From Longirhabdus pacifica (GTDB lineage: Bacteria > Bacillota > Bacilli > Paenibacillales > DSM-105158), in NCBI RefSeq assembly GCF_004115085.1, contig NZ_QXJP01000019.1:1-64000 (forward strand): a stretch of DNA of 64,000 bases, in the 5' to 3' direction. A model generated the notes under the pieces. It saw nothing but the letters and a program-made list of their open reading frames with translations, was not told where the DNA came from and did not search any database. This document shows positions 8,827 to 17,231 of this stretch, piece by piece (position 1 is the first letter of the stretch; the number at the start of each line of letters is the position of its first letter). The translations under genes were made by a program, and so were the position numbers.

Positions 8827-10242
8827 TTATTGATTATATAAAAACACCTCTCCTGCTATACCAGGTGTTGTCATTTCCAAAGGATTTAATATTTCATTCA
8901 TTTCTTCTTCTGTTAAATAACTTCGTTCTAAAATAATTTCTTTCACTGTTTTACCACTGTGCAGCGCTTCTTTTACTATTTGTGCTGCCGTATCGTACCC
9001 AAGATGTGGGTTCAATGCTGTAATAATACCAAAACTATTTTCTACATAGCTTTTACATTGCTCTCTATTCGCTTCCATGTCTTTAATCATGTATTCATAA
9101 AAAACATGCACGCCGTTATTTAAAATATCTAGGGATTGCAATAAATTGAAGACGATGACGGGTGCCATGACGTTCAATTCAAATTGACCCGCTTCACAAG
9201 CCATGCTTATCGTATGATCATTACCTATAACTTGGAATGAAACTTGATTCATCACTTCAGCCATAACCGGATTTACTTTTCCTGGCATGATTGAAGATCC
9301 TGGCTGTCTTGTCGGTAATTTAATTTCGCTAAAACCAGTAAAAGGGCCAGAAGCCATCATGCGAATATCATTACTCATTTTAGATAAGTTCGTTGCGCAT
9401 ACTTTCAGTGCAGCAGATAGTTGCGCATAAACATCCGTATTTTGCGTCGCATCTACTAGATTATCTGCCGTTTTTAATTCAATACCTATTTGTTCAGATA
9501 AATAAATAGCCACTTTATCGATGTAAGCTTGCTTTGCATTCAATCCTGTTCCTACAGCCGTTGCTCCCATGTTAATGATCGTTAGCAGCTCACACGCCGT
9601 ATGCAGACGATCTACATCTCTCTGCAGCACACTAGCGTAAGCGGAAAACTCTTGTCCCATTCGAATAGGTACAGCATCTTGTAGATGTGTTCTGCCTATT
9701 TTCAAAACATCATCAAACTCGTCTGCTTTCACTTTAAGACCGCTGACTAACTTTTTCAACGTCATCATTAATTTTTGTGTAGAGCGATATGCCGCAATCT
9801 TCAATGCTGTTGGTATCGTATCGTTTGTCGACTGTGACATATTGACGTGGATGTTCGGATTACATTGAAAATAATCCCCTTTATGCTTGCCCATTAATTC
9901 CAAAGCCCGATTGGCAAGCACTTCGTTCATATTCATATTGATGGATGTCCCGGCCCCGCCTTGGATAGAATCGACAATAAATTCTGACAATAATTCCCCT
10001 GCTATGATTTCATCCGCTGCCATAACAATAGCTTGTCCCATCGTTGGCTTCATCATCTTGACGTCCATATTGGCTCTTGCTGCTGCTTTTTTTACATCTG
10101 CCAATGCAATAATGAGTTCACGGTGTATTGGTATGCCAGTAATCGGGAAATTTTGAACAGCTCTTAACGTCTGGATACCGTAATAAGCGTCCCCTTTCAC
10201 GTCCATTTCCCCTAAAAAATCCTTTTCTCTACGAAAATTCAT
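8827..10242 (-). CDS. aspA: Aspartate ammonia-lyase (aspartase)
   Basis: About 471 residues of the fumarase/aspartase superfamily, catalysing aspartate to fumarate plus ammonia. The diagnostic loop GSSIMPGKVNPV is present at about residues 317-328, along with RTHLQDAVPI and NMNMNEVLANRA, which separate aspartase from class II fumarase. The start chosen is the ATG at 10242, six bases after AGGGGG; the ATG at 10248 is too close. A short perfect palindrome sits just upstream and may be its operator. Confidence 0.92.
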   Translation of the reverse strand: MNFRREKDFLGEMDVKGDAYYGIQTLRAVQNFPITGIPIHRELIIALADVKKAAARANMDVKMMKPTMGQAIVMAADEIIAGELLSEFIVDSIQGGAGTSINMNMNEVLANRALELMGKHKGDYFQCNPNIHVNMSQSTNDTIPTALKIAAYRSTQKLMMTLKKLVSGLKVKADEFDDVLKIGRTHLQDAVPIRMGQEFSAYASVLQRDVDRLHTACELLTIINMGATAVGTGLNAKQAYIDKVAIYLSEQIGIELKTADNLVDATQNTDVYAQLSAALKVCATNLSKMSNDIRMMASGPFTGFSEIKLPTRQPGSSIMPGKVNPVMAEVMNQVSFQVIGNDHTISMACEAGQFELNVMAPVIVFNLLQSLDILNNGVHVFYEYMIKDMEANREQCKSYVENSFGIITALNPHLGYDTAAQIVKEALHSGKTVKEIILERSYLTEEEMNEILNPLEMTTPGIAGEVFLYNQ

Positions 10243-10268
10243 AAACATCCCCCTATTGATTGACCACT

Positions 10269-10292
10269 TGACCTACAACATAAAGTAGGTCA
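10269..10292. promoter_or_regulatory. Palindrome upstream of aspA
   Basis: TGACCTAC and GTAGGTCA form a perfect 8-bp inverted repeat with an 8-base spacer, 27 bases upstream of the aspA start. The size and position fit a dimeric repressor operator. It is not followed by a U tract in the aspA direction, which argues against a terminator. No regulator gene is adjacent. Confidence 0.4.
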
Positions 10293-10422
10293 CTTCTACA
10301 ATATCTATCATACGATGTCATTTTATCATATTTACAATATGAAAATTCATTAATTTGAAAATATAATCATTCATTATGACGTATCGTAAATCATGCATGA
10401 CAATAGGGGGAGTCATTTCATT

Positions 10423-11265
10423 TTAATTATCTTTTAATACAATATAATTGATCGCTGGTTCACCTTGTGATAATCCGACGACGGCAATCGAAAGTGCTTC
10501 GCCTCTTCTCACCATCGCAGGTATTTCTAATACAACATTATTCGTTCCTGCCACTCTTACTTCTAACGGAAGGCTTCCAGGTTCCACTTCAATATATGGG
10601 GTGACATCTTTGTAAGAAATGTTGGAAAATACCACGTTGCCACCTTGTACCGCTACGTCTACCGCTGGACTGTCAGGGGAAAGATGAATCGCTCTCACTT
10701 TTGCTTTACCAGGAGGAACGAATGGTTCATCTAATATAGGTAATAGTTCTATGCCATTCCCGTTGTTCTCCACAGCTGCCAAGGTGATATGTGCACCTTC
10801 CGGTACTCTTACTCTCTGCTGTAATACTAAGGTTTGCCCGTCTGTCGTGTAAATTTCTATCGTGTATTCGCCTGGCATGACTTTTACATAGTCTGTCATG
10901 TCTTTAAAAGAGACCCCTTTGGCGAACAACTCTCCATTCACAAAAATATCTACACTAGGTGCATTCGGTGCAGCATGCAGTGCTCTGACTTTTGTGTATT
11001 CCCTTCTCGATATATGGGTAGGTGCTTGCGGATACCCATAGTACCCGTTATACGCTTGTTGCTGCTGATAGTAAGCTGGATTTTCCGTTTTCATCGCTGT
11101 CATTTGGAAAGGGTCTCCATATGACTCTACCCAATTGGCCAACTGCTTCAAAGCAGCCCGATACTCACGATGATAATATTCGCATAACTCTGGATTTTTA
11201 GATTTATAGTACGCCGCTAACATGCCATACAAGTTTACTTGTTGAAGCATCGTCATCCAATTCAA
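10423..11265 (-). CDS. Protein with two DUF4397 domains
   Basis: About 280 residues without signal peptide. The N-terminal 60 residues are helical and aromatic (LYGMLAAYYKSKNPELCEYY). A Tyr/Gln-rich linker follows (PAYYQQQQAYNGYYGYPQ), then two tandem beta-rich DUF4397 units beginning KVRALHAAPNAPSVDIFVNG and KVRAIHLSPDSPAVDVAV. The start is uncertain: AAGGAG lies 11 bases before TTG 11265, and an ATG follows at 11256. DUF4397 proteins are generally surface or envelope-associated; without a signal, a spore-coat place is one possibility (inference). It lies immediately downstream of the carrier-protein ligase homologue, probably co-transcribed. Confidence 0.75.
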   Translation of the reverse strand: MNWMTMLQQVNLYGMLAAYYKSKNPELCEYYHREYRAALKQLANWVESYGDPFQMTAMKTENPAYYQQQQAYNGYYGYPQAPTHISRREYTKVRALHAAPNAPSVDIFVNGELFAKGVSFKDMTDYVKVMPGEYTIEIYTTDGQTLVLQQRVRVPEGAHITLAAVENNGNGIELLPILDEPFVPPGKAKVRAIHLSPDSPAVDVAVQGGNVVFSNISYKDVTPYIEVEPGSLPLEVRVAGTNNVVLEIPAMVRRGEALSIAVVGLSQGEPAINYIVLKDN

Positions 11266-11344
11266 TGAAGCACACACTCCTTCCTTATTTCGTCGTACTA
11301 TATGTATACGATAAAAAAAGAGGAGCATGCATAAATCATGTTAT

Positions 11345-12457
11345 TTATAGTGGAAGCTTCTTCATATCTTGTCCGTAATAATAAAAGAGTGCGGCCAACC
11401 ATCGGTCTAACCCGAAGGCGACACAACCAGAGTACAATGCTTGACCATCGCGTCCTGTAATATTGTATTTTTCACAGAGGACATCTTCACAATAGTTAAA
11501 TGAAGCGATAGAATAGTGCTTGTCATCACCTACGTTCACTTCCAGCTCATATTTTGCATCGGTGACGAGTTGAAACATCGCTTTTTGTTGTACATCATCA
11601 TAGTGGAAAAAAGGGTCATGTGCAGCGATAATATGTCCTGTCATATCTAGTTTGCAAAATAAAGTCCAGACCGCTTGCATTAATTGCTCTCGCATGAAGA
11701 TGACCCACTGCTGATCCCCTACAAATACAATTTCTCGCATCATAAATTCATTTTTACGGAAAGTATTTAATTTCCACTCCACTTCATGGCGAAAACAGGG
11801 CCCTTTTGCAGTGAAGATATGATGGTTGTCCCATTTTTGATTACCTAATTCTTCGTAACAATGATAGCAAATACACGGTTGTAAGTAGTCCCCCGTGTGC
11901 GTAAACCATTGATCTTGACCTTCGTTACTTTTTCTGAATTGTTCGATAATTTTATGTTGATGTGGAATATGATGAACGGCGTAAATGTGTTGAGGAAAAT
12001 TTTTATGATATTGATTTCGCTGCATGTTTTGCTCATGCAGTATGGTAGGATAGCTTCGCATTTGGGCTTTTACTTGTTTTGCTATGGCAAGCATTTCGGC
12101 ATCTAATTTCTCCAACAGTGCCAGCTCCACCTCGTTGTAGTATGCACTTGTTTTTTTAGGATGGGGGTGTTGTTGTTCCTGCTTTATTGGTAGTGAGTGA
12201 TGATGTTTCGTTTCGTATTTTTTTACCGCAGGTTTTTCAATCCACCTTGTCGCCGCAATATGTTCAATTAATGTATTCATTTCACTCTTCAGCACCGTAC
12301 TTTCTTCCTCAGTTCCTTCATACTCTAGTACGATTTTATTTTCACTTGTATTCACTTTCACCATATTGATGTGTTCCGAAATAAACGGTATACGATCCCT
12401 CAATTCATTTCTCTGACGTAGTGAAAATTGTGATGGAATAGCGCAATATATTTTCAT
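11345..12457 (-). CDS. Amino acid:[carrier protein] ligase-like class II synthetase
   Basis: About 370 residues, resembling the truncated seryl-tRNA-synthetase homologues that charge amino acids onto carrier proteins instead of tRNA. The late part holds class II motifs: KGPCFRHE (motif 2) and SGCVAFGLDRWLAALF (motif 3). The expected zinc ligands can be placed on the Cys of QPCICYHCYEEL, the Glu of CFRHE and the Cys of YSGCVAFG. The N-terminal ~100 residues are different and end in a His/Lys/Pro-rich linker. GGGAGG lies 8 bases before the ATG at 12457. No carrier protein gene is adjacent. Function is inferred from family motifs. Confidence 0.65.
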   Translation of the reverse strand: MKIYCAIPSQFSLRQRNELRDRIPFISEHINMVKVNTSENKIVLEYEGTEEESTVLKSEMNTLIEHIAATRWIEKPAVKKYETKHHHSLPIKQEQQHPHPKKTSAYYNEVELALLEKLDAEMLAIAKQVKAQMRSYPTILHEQNMQRNQYHKNFPQHIYAVHHIPHQHKIIEQFRKSNEGQDQWFTHTGDYLQPCICYHCYEELGNQKWDNHHIFTAKGPCFRHEVEWKLNTFRKNEFMMREIVFVGDQQWVIFMREQLMQAVWTLFCKLDMTGHIIAAHDPFFHYDDVQQKAMFQLVTDAKYELEVNVGDDKHYSIASFNYCEDVLCEKYNITGRDGQALYSGCVAFGLDRWLAALFYYYGQDMKKLPL

Positions 12458-12502
12458 AGGCTGTCCTCCCACTCTATATCGTGGATGAAGGTAATAAATA
12501 AT

Positions 12503-12530
12503 AAGTTGATGAAACAAGTTCATTCATCTT
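12503..12530. repeat. 28-bp imperfect palindrome, copy 1
   Basis: Outer arms AAGTTGATGA / TTCATCTT-type around the core AACAAGTTCATT. It is one of three 28-bp elements in the window, and is 46 bases upstream of the ligase start. It lies 42 bp (four helical turns) from copy 2, start to start. Confidence 0.6.
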
Positions 12531-12544
12531 AATGCTGTGGTAAT

Positions 12545-12572
12545 AAGTTGATTGAACAAGTTCATGCAACTT
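12545..12572. repeat. 28-bp palindrome, copy 2
   Basis: Arms AAGTTG (12545-12550) and CAACTT (12567-12572) around TGAACAAGTTCA. It is the most symmetrical copy and lies between the ligase-like gene and ung, both on the minus strand, with copy 1 downstream of it. Confidence 0.65.
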
Positions 12573-12627
12573 ATCTATTATTGTTACACCATCGCACACT
12601 TCTCACTCGGCAAAGTTTGGTTGCTTT

Positions 12628-13311
12628 TCATCCTATTGCAGAGGTTTTGCTCCAATCTATTTCTTCCACATTCATTTGACGTAATAGTTCATTACTTTTT
12701 GAAAAAAGTTTACTCCCAAAAAAGCCACGATGTGCACTAAACGGACTAGGATGAGGTGAAGTAATCATAGGATGGCGCGTATGGGTAATTTGATGTTGCT
12801 TGGCCTCAGCATGTTTACCCCACAATATAAACACCACAGGCTGCTCTCTTTCATTTAGCAATCGAATGATATAATCGGTAAATAACTCCCACCCTATATT
12901 TTGATGTGAGTTAGGTGAAGCTTCACGAACGGTGAGCACCGTGTTTAATAGCAAGACGCCTTGCTCTGCCCACCCTTCTAGAGAGCCGTGTGTCGGTATT
13001 TCCCCACCTACATCTTGCGCCAATTCTTTGAAAATATTACGCAGGGAAGGCGGAATACGGACGTCATTTTTCACAGAAAAACTAAGTCCATGTGCTTGTC
13101 CTTTCCCATGGTAAGGGTCTTGGCCGATAATAACAACTTTCGTATCCACATAAGAAGTGAGTCGTAACGCCGTGAAAATTTCTGACTGTGCCGGATAAAC
13201 AGTGTATTGCGCATATTGTTGTTGTAGCGTTTCGAATAATGCTCCAATGTACGGTTTATTTAATTCGGCTTGCAATAACTCGTCCCAATCGTTTCCGATG
13301 TGAAAGTTCAT
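12628..13311 (-). CDS. ung: Uracil-DNA glycosylase
   Basis: Family 1 uracil-DNA glycosylase, 227 residues, removing uracil from DNA in base-excision repair. The catalytic water-activating loop GQDPYHG (about 62-68) and the DNA-intercalating loop HPSPFSAHRGF (about 185-195) are intact, as is the uracil-pocket segment LLLNTVLTV. A good ribosome binding site (AAGGAG) precedes the ATG. The gene is on the same strand as, but separated from, the ligase-like gene by the pair of palindromic repeats. Confidence 0.95.
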   Translation of the reverse strand: MNFHIGNDWDELLQAELNKPYIGALFETLQQQYAQYTVYPAQSEIFTALRLTSYVDTKVVIIGQDPYHGKGQAHGLSFSVKNDVRIPPSLRNIFKELAQDVGGEIPTHGSLEGWAEQGVLLLNTVLTVREASPNSHQNIGWELFTDYIIRLLNEREQPVVFILWGKHAEAKQHQITHTRHPMITSPHPSPFSAHRGFFGSKLFSKSNELLRQMNVEEIDWSKTSAIG

Positions 13312-13352
13312 CGTTTTTCTCCTTCTCGTTTTCTTTTTGAGTTTTAAGTTTC

Positions 13353-14165
13353 TTAAAGCATTTTCTTCATCATATTAATATTCGTTTCGTGACACTGTCT
13401 TGTAAAGTCTGATGCATAAGCCATATTATTGCATAACTTGTGTAATGCCGCTTCATTATCTGTCTTCACATCGTGCTTTAAATCGTTAAGATACTTTGTA
13501 GAAAAAGCAATTCTTCGTTCCATTTCAACACGATCACTTGTCATCTTACCGTGTCCCGGTATCAAATAGGAAATAGGATGTTTTTGCAGTATTTTCTCCG
13601 CCAACAGCAATGTATTGAAATATGAAACTGCACTATCGTATATAAAAGGTACTTCAAAATCAGATAAATAATCTCCCGCTATCCATATTCCTTCACGTTC
13701 CAATACCGTAAACAATCCATCATTCGTATGCCCTGGGGCAAGATAAAATGTAAGGATCGTTTCACCAACTTGCAACTGCTGTCCGTTATGTTGCACAACG
13801 ATGTCTATTTTAGGGAAGGAAACAGGATAGTTACGTTCTATATAATATTTAGCGTCAAATTGATGAATGCTGTCTACTGTCTCTTGCTTATAGGAACACT
13901 CAGCTAAGCTTTGACTTGCAATCGTTGTTGCATTTGGGAAAGCACCGCTTCCTATTACATGATCATAGTCACCATGAGTAAACAGTAAATATAAATCTCG
14001 ACCACCACGTATCGTATCGACGTAACGTTTTATTTCATCTATTTCATGCGGCAAAAAATTCGGATCGGCAATCAAAATCAAGTCTTTCGTATGGACAATC
14101 GTCGTTGTAGTCTGATATAAAGCACTTTGGTATACCGTTAATATGTCATTTCTAAATTGCAGCAT
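13353..14165 (-). CDS. Metallo-beta-lactamase-fold hydrolase
   Basis: A 270-residue MBL-fold protein with the metal-binding motif FTHGDYDHVIG (a His-x-Asp-x-Asp-His variant, about 63-73). Later ligands are in LAPGHTNDGLF, AGDYLSDF and IPGHGKM. The family is broad (thioesterases, lactonases, glyoxalase II-like). The first His is followed by Gly-Asp, so the core is H-G-D-Y-D-H. Substrate cannot be assigned. AAGGA lies before ATG 14165. The stop lies 41 bases before the ung start, so the two may share a transcript. Confidence 0.75.
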   Translation of the reverse strand: MLQFRNDILTVYQSALYQTTTTIVHTKDLILIADPNFLPHEIDEIKRYVDTIRGGRDLYLLFTHGDYDHVIGSGAFPNATTIASQSLAECSYKQETVDSIHQFDAKYYIERNYPVSFPKIDIVVQHNGQQLQVGETILTFYLAPGHTNDGLFTVLEREGIWIAGDYLSDFEVPFIYDSAVSYFNTLLLAEKILQKHPISYLIPGHGKMTSDRVEMERRIAFSTKYLNDLKHDVKTDNEAALHKLCNNMAYASDFTRQCHETNINMMKKML

Positions 14166-14285
14166 CTACGATCCTTCTTTCTAGGTTTACTAAGTATTAC
14201 TATACGTTATATACGTTCATGCTTCATCTTAGTTGCTGCATATTTTCTCATTCATTACGCCATAACATACAGTGAATGCAAAAAA

Positions 14286-14310
14286 AATAACTCGCATTAT
14301 ACGAGTTATT
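14286..14310 (-). terminator. Terminator of the YhgE-like gene
   Basis: AATAACTCG and CGAGTTATT with a 7-base loop, followed on the minus strand by eight U. It ends 11 bases after the YhgE-like stop. Confidence 0.9.
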
Positions 14311-14320
14311 ACATTATCGC

Positions 14321-16372
14321 TCACGCTGCCATCTTCATTTCTATCACTTCTCCCGCTTTTTTACGGAAAACAACGGCAAAATACGCATACGTAAGCACCA
14401 TCATCGACGCTGCGAACATACCTATGAATTGCATCGCACTCCAGAAATGTGCGGTGCTGCCGCTGGAGATTGCAGCTTTGAACATGTCTACGGAATACGT
14501 CATCGGTAACCAAGTGTTGAAAAATTGTAATGAACTAGGAATCAGTTCTAATGGGAAGGTGCCTGCGCTCGTTGTCAATTGTAAGATAAGCAGTACAATC
14601 GCAATAAAACGTCCTACATCTTGAAAAGCAGTGACTAAAAATTGAATTAGCACCATGTAAACGATACTCGTTGCAACCGTGCTAAAGATAAATTGTGAAA
14701 CACTTTGTACTTCTAAACCTAACCCAAACAACATCACCACATCTACGATAAGTGCTTGTAAAACACCTACAATGAGAACGACACTCCATTTACTAACGAA
14801 CCAGTGCAATGCATTTTTCGGTTGCACAGCCGGTCTCCGAATATCAAATATAATCGTCAATAACAACGCACCGACAAATAAACCTAGTGAAATAAAATAC
14901 GGAGAAAAACCTGTACCGTAATTCGGCACTTCCGTAAACTTATCATCCACCACTTCTACTGGACTCGCCATCATCGCCATCATCGATTCCGTCGCTGTGC
15001 TTTCCTGCGTCTGATCTGCTGCTTCTGCTAATTGTACAGATAACGTCTCACTACCTGTCACTAATTCGGTTAACCCATTCGACAATTGCACACTGCCACT
15101 CGCTAATTGTGAAGTCCCCGTCGTCATCTCGTCCACGCCATTTTTCAAATCAGAAAGTCCTGACCGTAACGTTTGACTCCCTGCCAGCAGCTGTCCACCT
15201 GCGGCGTTTAGCTGCTCACTTGCACTACTTGCCTCAGTTAGCTTGAGCTGAAAAAGATCCATCCCTTCATTCAGTTGTTGCTGCACTAAAGTTAATTCCT
15301 GCATGCCAGCCGTTAGCTGTGCTTGTCCCACTGCTGCATTTTCTAAACCACCAGAAAGCTGCTGCGCAACCAACGCCAATTGTTGGATGTTTTCATTATT
15401 CGCTAACTGCTCATCTGTTAATAATTGTTCCAAGCCAGTTGCTAATTGTACTGCGATCTCCTGCATTTCTACCGTAGCTTTCTGCGTTTCTTCTAGTCCT
15501 GATCCAACTCCCTCTAAAGAAGCGGTAGATTGTTCCCAACCATTAGTCAAGGTAAGCGCACTATCTTCTAACTGTTGCAACCCAGATTGGAGACTTCCTG
15601 CACCGCTATGCCATTGCTCTAACCCCACTGTCAGATCCGAAGCACCATGCATCAATTGCTCTGTCCCATTGACAAGTGGTGCAGTTCCGCTTTCCATTTG
15701 CTGTAATGAAGCGGTCATAGTGAGGAGACCTTCTTCTACACTGACTGTCCCTTCATGTACTTTCGATGCACCGTCAGCCGCTTCCACTAATCCGTCTGAT
15801 AATACATTGATATTGTCAAATACGGTTTCCACATAAGCTTCAGAAAGCTGGCTTGATAATGCATCTCTTATTTCACCTACTGCCGATGTCCCTATTTGTG
15901 CGGAAAGAAAATTATAGCTTTCATTCGGCATAAAAACGAGTTGAGCTTTCTCTGGCTGTTCGTCCGTAATGGATGCTGCCTGAGCAGAAAACTGTTCTGG
16001 AATGAGTACCGTCATATAGTATTCATTATCACTCATCCCATTCAATGCTTGTTCTTTACTGACAAAATTCCAAGCAAAGTCATCACTTTCTTTTAATTCT
16101 GCTATGAATTCCTCTCCAACGCTAATTTTCTCCCCATCAAGCGTTGCTCCAGCATCTTCGTTTACGATGGCAACCGGTAAAACATCCATACGTTCATATG
16201 GGTCCCAAAACGTCCACAAAAACATGAAACTATACAATAACGGAATAAACAAAATGGCGATCATCGGTATCAACACTTTTTTATTTTTACAAATAGATAA
16301 CCACTCTTCCACTATGACATGATGATGCTTTTTTATGTTGCTATCTCTTTTTATATGGGTTTGTTGCTTCAC
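14321..16372 (-). CDS. YhgE/Pip-family membrane protein
   Basis: A 683-residue membrane protein. One N-terminal TM segment (about 33-55, LIPMIAILFIPLLYSFMFL) is followed by a long extracellular region rich in repeating LxxGxxxLxxG units (about 190-450) typical of the X-x-x-L-x-x-G heptad 'phage infection protein' family. Five C-terminal TM segments follow, like ABC-2 permeases. Relatives include YhgE/Pip (phage receptor) and EsaA of type VII secretion. GTG start after GGAGGG. It is directly downstream of a TetR gene, and both genes have a matching 25-bp operator, so repression by that TetR is likely. No linked type VII secretion genes. Confidence 0.85.
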   Translation of the reverse strand: MKQQTHIKRDSNIKKHHHVIVEEWLSICKNKKVLIPMIAILFIPLLYSFMFLWTFWDPYERMDVLPVAIVNEDAGATLDGEKISVGEEFIAELKESDDFAWNFVSKEQALNGMSDNEYYMTVLIPEQFSAQAASITDEQPEKAQLVFMPNESYNFLSAQIGTSAVGEIRDALSSQLSEAYVETVFDNINVLSDGLVEAADGASKVHEGTVSVEEGLLTMTASLQQMESGTAPLVNGTEQLMHGASDLTVGLEQWHSGAGSLQSGLQQLEDSALTLTNGWEQSTASLEGVGSGLEETQKATVEMQEIAVQLATGLEQLLTDEQLANNENIQQLALVAQQLSGGLENAAVGQAQLTAGMQELTLVQQQLNEGMDLFQLKLTEASSASEQLNAAGGQLLAGSQTLRSGLSDLKNGVDEMTTGTSQLASGSVQLSNGLTELVTGSETLSVQLAEAADQTQESTATESMMAMMASPVEVVDDKFTEVPNYGTGFSPYFISLGLFVGALLLTIIFDIRRPAVQPKNALHWFVSKWSVVLIVGVLQALIVDVVMLFGLGLEVQSVSQFIFSTVATSIVYMVLIQFLVTAFQDVGRFIAIVLLILQLTTSAGTFPLELIPSSLQFFNTWLPMTYSVDMFKAAISSGSTAHFWSAMQFIGMFAASMMVLTYAYFAVVFRKKAGEVIEMKMAA

Positions 16373-16454
16373 TCTCTTTTCCCTCCACTATCTTGCTTTC
16401 TCTTTATTTTGATTTTTATATTTACATCATGTATATTTCTCACTCTAGTAATTA

Positions 16455-16479
16455 ATGACTAATATGTTCATTCAGTCAT
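16455..16479. promoter_or_regulatory. Predicted TetR operator upstream of the YhgE-like gene
   Basis: ATGACT-N13-AGTCAT, 25 bp, 83 bases upstream of the YhgE-like start. The same half-sites and spacing recur upstream of the adjacent tetR gene at 17092-17116. Confidence 0.6.
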
Positions 16480-16485
16480 TTTAAA

Positions 16486-16511
16486 ATAAAAAAAACGGCT
16501 ATTACATAGCC
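16486..16511 (-). terminator. Terminator overlapping the tetR stop
   Basis: GGCTAT-TAC-ATAGCC next to a run of A on the plus strand (U tract on minus). The stem overlaps the last codons of the TetR gene. It separates the tetR transcript from the YhgE-like gene, consistent with each having its own operator. Confidence 0.75.
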
Positions 16512-17074
16512 AAACCTTCTGCAAGGTATAATTGAAATAGTTCTGCTATCTTTTCGTTATCTAGTTCATCGCGTAAAGAGGACCATTCTGAAACGAATGA
16601 GATATACAGCCTAAAAATGATAAACGCTGTAATTTCTGGATCACAGTGCTTAATTTCTTTTCTTTCAATTGCTTTTTCCACTTGTATTTCAATGAACTTC
16701 CTAATTTCGCTTTCAAATTTCTTTAGTCCGTCCATAGCAGCAGGAGTTCCTATTTCTTTTACTTCGTGATAAAGTCTTACCATTAACTCGTGTTTACGGC
16801 GGAATTCCAAAGTTTTAAATAATACTTGATTTAGATTTTGAAAAAAAGTACGATTTTTATCAATAGAGCTTTTCGCTACATCTCTCATCTCCATAATCAC
16901 GTTGTGCAATATCTCATTAAACAATTCCTCTTTATTTTGAAAAAAAGTATAAATCGTGCCTTTCCCTACTTTAGCTATTTTAGCTACTTGCTCCATGGTC
17001 GTTCCTTTATAGCCAAACAAAGAAAATGATTTAAATGCGGCTTGTACGATAAGTTGTTTTCGGTCTACTGTCAT
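16502..17074 (-). CDS. TetR-family repressor, YhgD-like
   Basis: A 190-residue transcription factor. The N-terminal helix-turn-helix is clear (about residues 6-50): AAFKSFSLFGYKGTTMEQVA then GKGTIYTFFQNKEELF. The C-terminal ligand domain is helical. The start is ATG 17074 with GGGGGTG upstream. It lies directly upstream of a YhgE-like gene on the same strand, the arrangement of yhgD-yhgE in Bacillus. Repeated operator-like sequences before both genes support autoregulation and control of the membrane protein. Confidence 0.85.
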   Translation of the reverse strand: MTVDRKQLIVQAAFKSFSLFGYKGTTMEQVAKIAKVGKGTIYTFFQNKEELFNEILHNVIMEMRDVAKSSIDKNRTFFQNLNQVLFKTLEFRRKHELMVRLYHEVKEIGTPAAMDGLKKFESEIRKFIEIQVEKAIERKEIKHCDPEITAFIIFRLYISFVSEWSSLRDELDNEKIAELFQLYLAEGLAM

Positions 17075-17091
17075 GTTGCACACCCCCTTTT

Positions 17092-17116
17092 ATGACTATA
17101 AAACATTATTGGTCAT
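17092..17116. promoter_or_regulatory. Predicted TetR operator upstream of tetR
   Basis: ATGACT-N13-GGTCAT, 25 bp, starting 18 bases upstream of the tetR start. The same length and nearly the same half-sites as at 16455-16479. Confidence 0.6.
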
Positions 17117-17231
17117 CTGGTATCCTTATTATTACTGACAATTATACTTATTTCAAATGAAAATGCAATAAAAAATTAATATTTTCAGTAATTTCCACAG
17201 TTGATATCATGTGTTATGTATATCGTAACCT

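Noticed and set aside
15303-15836. 177-codon Cys/Ser-rich ORF on the plus strand
   Set aside because: It is antisense to the repetitive Leu/Gly/Gln region of the YhgE-like gene; its composition is the mirror of that repeat and it has no ribosome binding site.
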